Assembly: GCA_910578245.1 (NCBI GenBank)
Contig: CAJTPC010000039.1
Location: 1-9,735, forward strand
Source: an uncultured Christensenella sp.
Lineage (GTDB): Bacteria > Bacillota > Clostridia > Christensenellales > UBA3700
Length of the DNA stretch: 9,735 bases
Reading direction: 5' to 3'
Part shown: positions 6,254 through 9,735 of the stretch, piece by piece
Numbering within the stretch: position 1 is the stretch's first letter
Layout: each line of letters opens with the position of its first letter
Position numbers and translations under genes: made by a program
Notes under the pieces: model-generated
Databases searched by the model: none
Seen by the model: only the letters and a program-made list of their open reading frames with translations
What the model was told of the DNA's origin: nothing

Positions 6254-7485
6254 AAGTTGTAGTAGTAGGTGGCGGAGCAAGCGGAATGATGTGCGCGGTA
6301 TTATTGGCGCAAAACGGAGCAGAAGTCACTTTGATAGAAAAAAACGAAAAACTCGGTAAGAAATTGTTCATTACGGGTAAGGGCAGATGTAATTTGACTA
6401 ATGACTGCGATCTTGCGGATTTTTTTGAAAATATAGTGACAAATAGCAAATTTATGACGTCTGCGCTTTATGGATTTTCGCCAAAAGATACTATGAACTT
6501 TTTTGAAGATAAAGGGGTACGGCTCAAAGTAGAAAGAGGCAATAGAGTTTTTCCGCAATCGGATAAATCCAGCGATATAATTAAATGTTTTGAAAAAGCC
6601 TTAAAAGATTATTCTGTTGAGGTCAAACTAAATACTTGCGTCAAGAGTGTATTAGTAGACCAAAACGGCGCATATGGAGTAAATATCAACACAGGAGAGA
6701 GAATTTTAGCCGACAAAGTAGTAATAGCGACCGGTGGAATTTCATATCAATCTACCGGAAGTACGGGCGATGGATATAGGTGGGCAAAGTCTTTGGGGCA
6801 CAACATAATTGAGCCTAGGCCTGCGCTGGTGCCTATATTGGTAAAAGAGCAATACGGCTTGCAAGGCTTAAGTCTTAAAAACGTGAGCGCTAGCGTTAAG
6901 CGAGATAATAAAACGATATTTTCGCAATTTGGGGAAATGCTTTTTACGCACACCGGAGTAAGCGGACCTATTATTTTATCATTATCGTCTTTAATAAATA
7001 AGCATTATTTTTGCGGAAAATTCGATGGAAAGTATTATCTTTGCGTAGACTTAAAGCCTGCGTTGAGCGATGAGATTTTGCAAAACCGACTTATTAGAGA
7101 ATTTACGCAAAGAAGCAATACTGAGTTAAAAAACGTTCTTTCCGCGCTTATGCCTAAATCATTGGTTGGCGTTGTGATAAAACAAAGCGGACTTAATGAA
7201 AGGCAAGCTGTAAACTCCATAACAAAAGAGCAGAGAGAAAAATTGGCTCAAACAATCAAAAATTTGACCTTTACTATAGTTGGTTTAGAGAATATCAATG
7301 CAGGAATTATTACTTCGGGCGGAGTTGACTGCAAGCAAATCAATCCAAAAGATATGATGAGTAAACTGGTAAAAAATTTATATTTTATCGGTGAAGTATT
7401 GGATATAGACGCTTTGACCGGAGGTTTCAATTTGCAACTTGCTTTTAGCACTGCGCATCAAATGAGCAAAAGTGCGATGAATTGA
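6250..7485 (+). CDS. FAD-binding flavoprotein of the HI0933/YhiN/BaiN family
   Basis: This 411-residue flavoprotein (usual family length about 400-420) has an N-terminal Rossmann dinucleotide fold: VVVVGGGASGMMCA (3-16) with Glu30 at the end of the second strand as the ribose-binding acid. The family blocks KKLFITGKGRCNLTN (37-51), IATGGISYQSTGSTGDGY (159-176), GEMLFTHTGVSGP (228-240) and FIGEVLDIDALTGGFNLQLA (379-398) are all present. Members are annotated variously as aminoacetone oxidase-like or BaiN (bile-acid dehydroxylation in one Clostridium). The physiological substrate of most is unknown, and I do not assign one. It overlaps surE by 4 bases and ends 49 bases before the cmk-plsC fusion. 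From memory, this flavoprotein gene often lies next to cmk in clostridia, which speaks against a specialised bile-acid role. No membrane segment is visible. Confidence 0.9.
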   Translation: MKVVVVGGGASGMMCAVLLAQNGAEVTLIEKNEKLGKKLFITGKGRCNLTNDCDLADFFENIVTNSKFMTSALYGFSPKDTMNFFEDKGVRLKVERGNRVFPQSDKSSDIIKCFEKALKDYSVEVKLNTCVKSVLVDQNGAYGVNINTGERILADKVVIATGGISYQSTGSTGDGYRWAKSLGHNIIEPRPALVPILVKEQYGLQGLSLKNVSASVKRDNKTIFSQFGEMLFTHTGVSGPIILSLSSLINKHYFCGKFDGKYYLCVDLKPALSDEILQNRLIREFTQRSNTELKNVLSALMPKSLVGVVIKQSGLNERQAVNSITKEQREKLAQTIKNLTFTIVGLENINAGIITSGGVDCKQINPKDMMSKLVKNLYFIGEVLDIDALTGGFNLQLAFSTAHQMSKSAMN

Positions 7486-7514
7486 TTGCAAAAAATACTG
7501 CTTTGAGTTAAAAT
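7486..7514 (+). promoter_or_regulatory. candidate promoter of the cmk-plsC-ispH unit
   Basis: TTGCAA (7486-7491), starting directly after the flavoprotein stop codon, and TAAAAT (7509-7514) are 17 bases apart. The predicted start is about 7521, 14 bases before the cmk ATG at 7535, leaving a GGAG(AGG) ribosome binding site at 7526-7532 in a very short leader. Both boxes fit the sigma-A consensus well, and the whole 49-base gap is occupied by promoter and leader. Read-through from surE remains possible because no terminator is seen in this gap. Confidence 0.6.
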
Positions 7515-7534
7515 ATTAGTATTATGGAGAGGTT

Positions 7535-8977
7535 ATGATAAATATTGCAATTGACGGACCTAGCGGAGCAGGAAAAAGCACAATCGCTAAGATGGTCGCA
7601 AAGACTTTGGGAATTACTTACCTAGATACGGGGGCAATGTACAGAGCGGTAGCTTTGCATGTAGTTAATTGCGGTAAGAATCCGTCTGAAGAAGAGGATG
7701 TCAAGTCGCTTTTGAGCGAAATAAATATTTCTTATATTAAAGAGAGCGATGAAAATAAGATTTGTCTTAATGGCATTGACGTGTCGCAAGATATTAGAAG
7801 ACATGAAATTTCAAAGTACGCGTCAGAGGTTTCTAAAATTCCTGCCGTGAGAATATTCTTAGTCGATATGCAAAGAAAAATTGCCGATACAAGCGACGTA
7901 GTTTTAGACGGTAGAGATATTACAAGTTACGTTTTACCAAATGCGAAATATAAGTTTTATTTGACGGCAAATGACACAGAAAGAGCTAAGAGAAGATTTG
8001 AAGAACTCAAAGCAAAAGGTCAAGACGTGTCGTATGAGCAAATTCTTGCCGACGTGAAAGACAGAGATTTCAACGATATGAATAGAGATTTTGCGCCATT
8101 GAAAAAGACAGAGGATTCTTACGAGATAGACAGTACTGAAATGTCGTTACAACAAGTCGTTGATACAATATTGTCAAAGATAAAAGAGATTGACGAAAAT
8201 GATAACGCTAGAGTTAACGAAAAAAAATTGAACAATCAAGTTGCAAAGCAAGCAAAGGATAAGAAGAAGCAAAGAGGGCGTTGGTTTTATAAAGGAATAG
8301 CTAATTTTGTTAGAAAAGTACTTAAAGTTTTATGGATAACAAAAATTTATTTTAAGGAAAATTTTCCTAAAAATAGCAAAGCGCTGGTTATTTGCAATCA
8401 TTATTCGGCTCTTGACCCATGTGTAATTATGTCAAGGATAATGGGGAAAGACGGAAAGGTTTTAATGAAAAACGAAATTACAGCCAATTCTTTTGTTGAC
8501 AAGGTTTCAAAAGAATTAGGTTGTATTCCTGTTAAAAGGGGAGAAGCCGACGTTGGCGCGGTAAAAAATATTATCGGCGCGTTAAATAATAATCAACCGG
8601 TTTTGATTTTTCCCGAAGGTACGAGAAATCGGCAAAACAGTAAAGAATTTTTGCCGTTCAAGCAAGGCGTTGCTACGTTTGCCATTAAGGCGAAAGCGCC
8701 TATTGTCCCAATGATTTACTATAAAAAGACAGTAATTTTCGGAAGAAATAAACTTATGGTCGGGACTCCTTTTTACTTAGACGAGTTTTATGACAAAAAG
8801 ATGAGTGAAGTTAAAGAAAGTGCAACTCAATTTATCATTGATAAAATGAAAGAGTTAAGAGAGGAGATGGATATACTCGTCGAGAAGTGCGGAGGAAGTA
8901 AAAAGAGATACTTGAAATATAAGGAAAATCAAAGCAAGGAGTCGAGTGCAAATGTCGGTGACAGTAGCGAAGAATAG
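7535..8977 (+). CDS. cmk: fusion of cytidylate kinase and PlsC-type 1-acylglycerol-3-phosphate acyltransferase
   Basis: One uninterrupted 480-residue frame holds two enzymes. Residues 1-218 are a complete cytidylate kinase (CMP/dCMP + ATP to CDP/dCDP): P-loop GPSGAGKST (8-16), LDTGAMYRAV (30-39), DGRDI (125-129), an arginine-rich lid (RAKRRF, about 150-155), and DRDFNDMNRDFAPL (176-189). A lysine-rich, probably flexible linker covers about 219-250. Residues about 251-480 are an LPLAT/PlsC acyltransferase that would acylate lysophosphatidate to phosphatidate at the membrane: NHYSALD (288-294; His289 and Asp294 catalytic), GCIPVKRG (329-336), FPEGTRN (359-365) and VPMIY (391-395). The last 30 residues are Lys/Ser/Glu-rich. 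Both active sites look intact. In relatives these are usually adjacent separate genes (from memory). The linker has an in-frame Met-free run and no obvious internal start. ispH overlaps its 3' end by 26 bases. Confidence 0.92.
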   Translation: MINIAIDGPSGAGKSTIAKMVAKTLGITYLDTGAMYRAVALHVVNCGKNPSEEEDVKSLLSEINISYIKESDENKICLNGIDVSQDIRRHEISKYASEVSKIPAVRIFLVDMQRKIADTSDVVLDGRDITSYVLPNAKYKFYLTANDTERAKRRFEELKAKGQDVSYEQILADVKDRDFNDMNRDFAPLKKTEDSYEIDSTEMSLQQVVDTILSKIKEIDENDNARVNEKKLNNQVAKQAKDKKKQRGRWFYKGIANFVRKVLKVLWITKIYFKENFPKNSKALVICNHYSALDPCVIMSRIMGKDGKVLMKNEITANSFVDKVSKELGCIPVKRGEADVGAVKNIIGALNNNQPVLIFPEGTRNRQNSKEFLPFKQGVATFAIKAKAPIVPMIYYKKTVIFGRNKLMVGTPFYLDEFYDKKMSEVKESATQFIIDKMKELREEMDILVEKCGGSKKRYLKYKENQSKESSANVGDSSEE

Positions 8978-9735
8978 CGGATTTTGCCAAGGAGTAAAAA
9001 AAGCCGTTGACGTTGCATTGAATATAGATACTCCAGCATACGTCTACGGCGAGTTGATTCACAATGAAGTCGTATTGGAAAAGCTCAAGGCGAGAGGAGT
9101 AGTTACCGTCGACAACCTAAATGATTTTAAGGGTAAAAAAATTATTATCCGATCTCACGGAGTGGGTAAGGACGTATATGATTTTTTGCTGAATAAAGGT
9201 ATCGAATACGTAGATTGCACTTGTATTTTTGTTAAGAAAATTCATGAGATAGTCAGGGAAAATTATCTGAAAGGAAAACAGATAATAATTATAGGCGATC
9301 CCAATCATCCCGAGGTAATCGGTACCAACGGTTGGTGCGACAATACCGCAATAATTTTTAATGGAGAAGAAGACGCGGTTTTTGACAACGAAAAACAATA
9401 TTGTCTTGTCGTACAGACTACTTGCGACCATAAAATTGTAGAAAAATATATCAAAATTTTACAAACATCGATAAAAACGCTTGATACAAATAACACTATA
9501 TGCTATACTACTTTAGGTAGACAAAAAGAGTGTGAATTGCTCAGTAAAGAATGCGATGTAATGCTCGTTGTCGGAAGTAAAAACAGTTCTAATACCAAAA
9601 AATTGCAGGAAATATGCAATAAGAACTGTAAGTTGACTTATTTGATAGAAACGCTAGCCGATTTGAAATCGGTCAATGTGAATAAAAATATTAAAATCGG
9701 CATAGTTGCCGGCGCATCAACTCCACCTGAGTTGA
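8952..9735 (+). CDS. ispH: 4-hydroxy-3-methylbut-2-enyl diphosphate reductase (partial, right edge)
   Basis: The first 261 codons of IspH are visible; the family is about 280-310 residues, so little of the domain is missing. It makes isopentenyl and dimethylallyl diphosphate in the last step of the MEP isoprenoid pathway using an iron-sulfur cluster. The three cluster cysteines are Cys12 (GFCQGVKKAV), Cys91 (DCTCIFVKKIH) and Cys184 (TICYTT). Substrate-site residues match the E. coli spacing: His37 (LIHNE), His69 (RSHGV), His119 and Glu121 (NHPEV), Ser212 and Asn214 (NSSNT), Ser256 (GASTP). AAGGAGT (8936-8942) lies 9 bases before the ATG; the in-frame GTG at 8946 would be only 3 bases away, so the ATG is preferred. 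It overlaps the preceding fusion gene by 26 bases. In many clostridia IspH continues into a ribosomal protein S1 domain; the window ends too soon to tell. Confidence 0.95.
   Translation, partial: MSVTVAKNSGFCQGVKKAVDVALNIDTPAYVYGELIHNEVVLEKLKARGVVTVDNLNDFKGKKIIIRSHGVGKDVYDFLLNKGIEYVDCTCIFVKKIHEIVRENYLKGKQIIIIGDPNHPEVIGTNGWCDNTAIIFNGEEDAVFDNEKQYCLVVQTTCDHKIVEKYIKILQTSIKTLDTNNTICYTTLGRQKECELLSKECDVMLVVGSKNSSNTKKLQEICNKNCKLTYLIETLADLKSVNVNKNIKIGIVAGASTPPEL

Noticed and set aside
6250..7485. Bile-acid dehydroxylation (BaiN) role for the flavoprotein
   Set aside because: Only family-level motifs support the name, no other bai genes are in the window, and the housekeeping neighbours argue against it.
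7524..7538. Four-codon mini-ORF (ATG at 7524, stop TGA at 7536-7538) overlapping the cmk start, as a possible regulatory uORF
   Set aside because: Its ATG lies at the edge of the ribosome binding site of cmk with no ribosome binding site of its own; it is most likely a chance by-product of the GGAGAGG sequence.

Overview
The window looks like a chromosomal segment of a low-to-moderate GC, anaerobic Clostridia-like Firmicute. The reasons are AT-rich intergenic DNA, strong GGAGG-type ribosome binding sites, consensus sigma-A-like promoters, a biotin/Na+ decarboxylase operon, and the order FAD flavoprotein - cmk - plsC - ispH, which I recall from clostridial genomes (from memory, not searched). 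Every gene I can support is on the + strand. No mobile element, CRISPR array, tRNA or rRNA was seen.

Region 1 (about 1-5380) is a five-gene operon for a membrane-bound, biotin-dependent, Na+-translocating decarboxylase: a divergent acyl-CoA-carboxylase-type carboxyltransferase (113-1591), an OadG-like small membrane subunit (1604-2071), a biotin carrier protein (2104-2463), the OadB-type Na+ pump subunit (2486-3901), and an OadA/5S-type pyruvate-oxaloacetate carboxyltransferase without its own biotin domain (3923-5320). Gaps are 12-32 bases. The unusual point is that two different carboxyltransferases share one carrier and one pump. In principle carboxyl groups could pass between oxaloacetate/pyruvate and a second, unidentified substrate, and be exchanged with a Na+ gradient. 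No biotin carboxylase (AccC) or biotin ligase is encoded here, which favours decarboxylation or transcarboxylation over ATP-driven carboxylation.

Region 2 (5321-5506) is a dense 186-base regulatory gap. It holds a long hairpin just after the operon, a 14-bp terminator hairpin, and a promoter whose -35 box lies in the terminator's T-rich tail. That promoter's predicted start site is at the surE ATG, so surE may be translated from a leaderless mRNA.

Region 3 (5507-9735) is a housekeeping block. surE (survival nucleotidase) overlaps a BaiN/HI0933-family flavoprotein by ATGA. A separate promoter then precedes a single reading frame fusing cytidylate kinase to a PlsC-type acyltransferase. ispH overlaps the end of that fusion and runs off the right edge with about 261 codons visible. 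The fusion links CMP recycling with phosphatidate synthesis, two steps that meet in CDP-diacylglycerol metabolism. All three proposed promoters have 17-base spacers and predict very short 5' leaders (about 0-14 bases).
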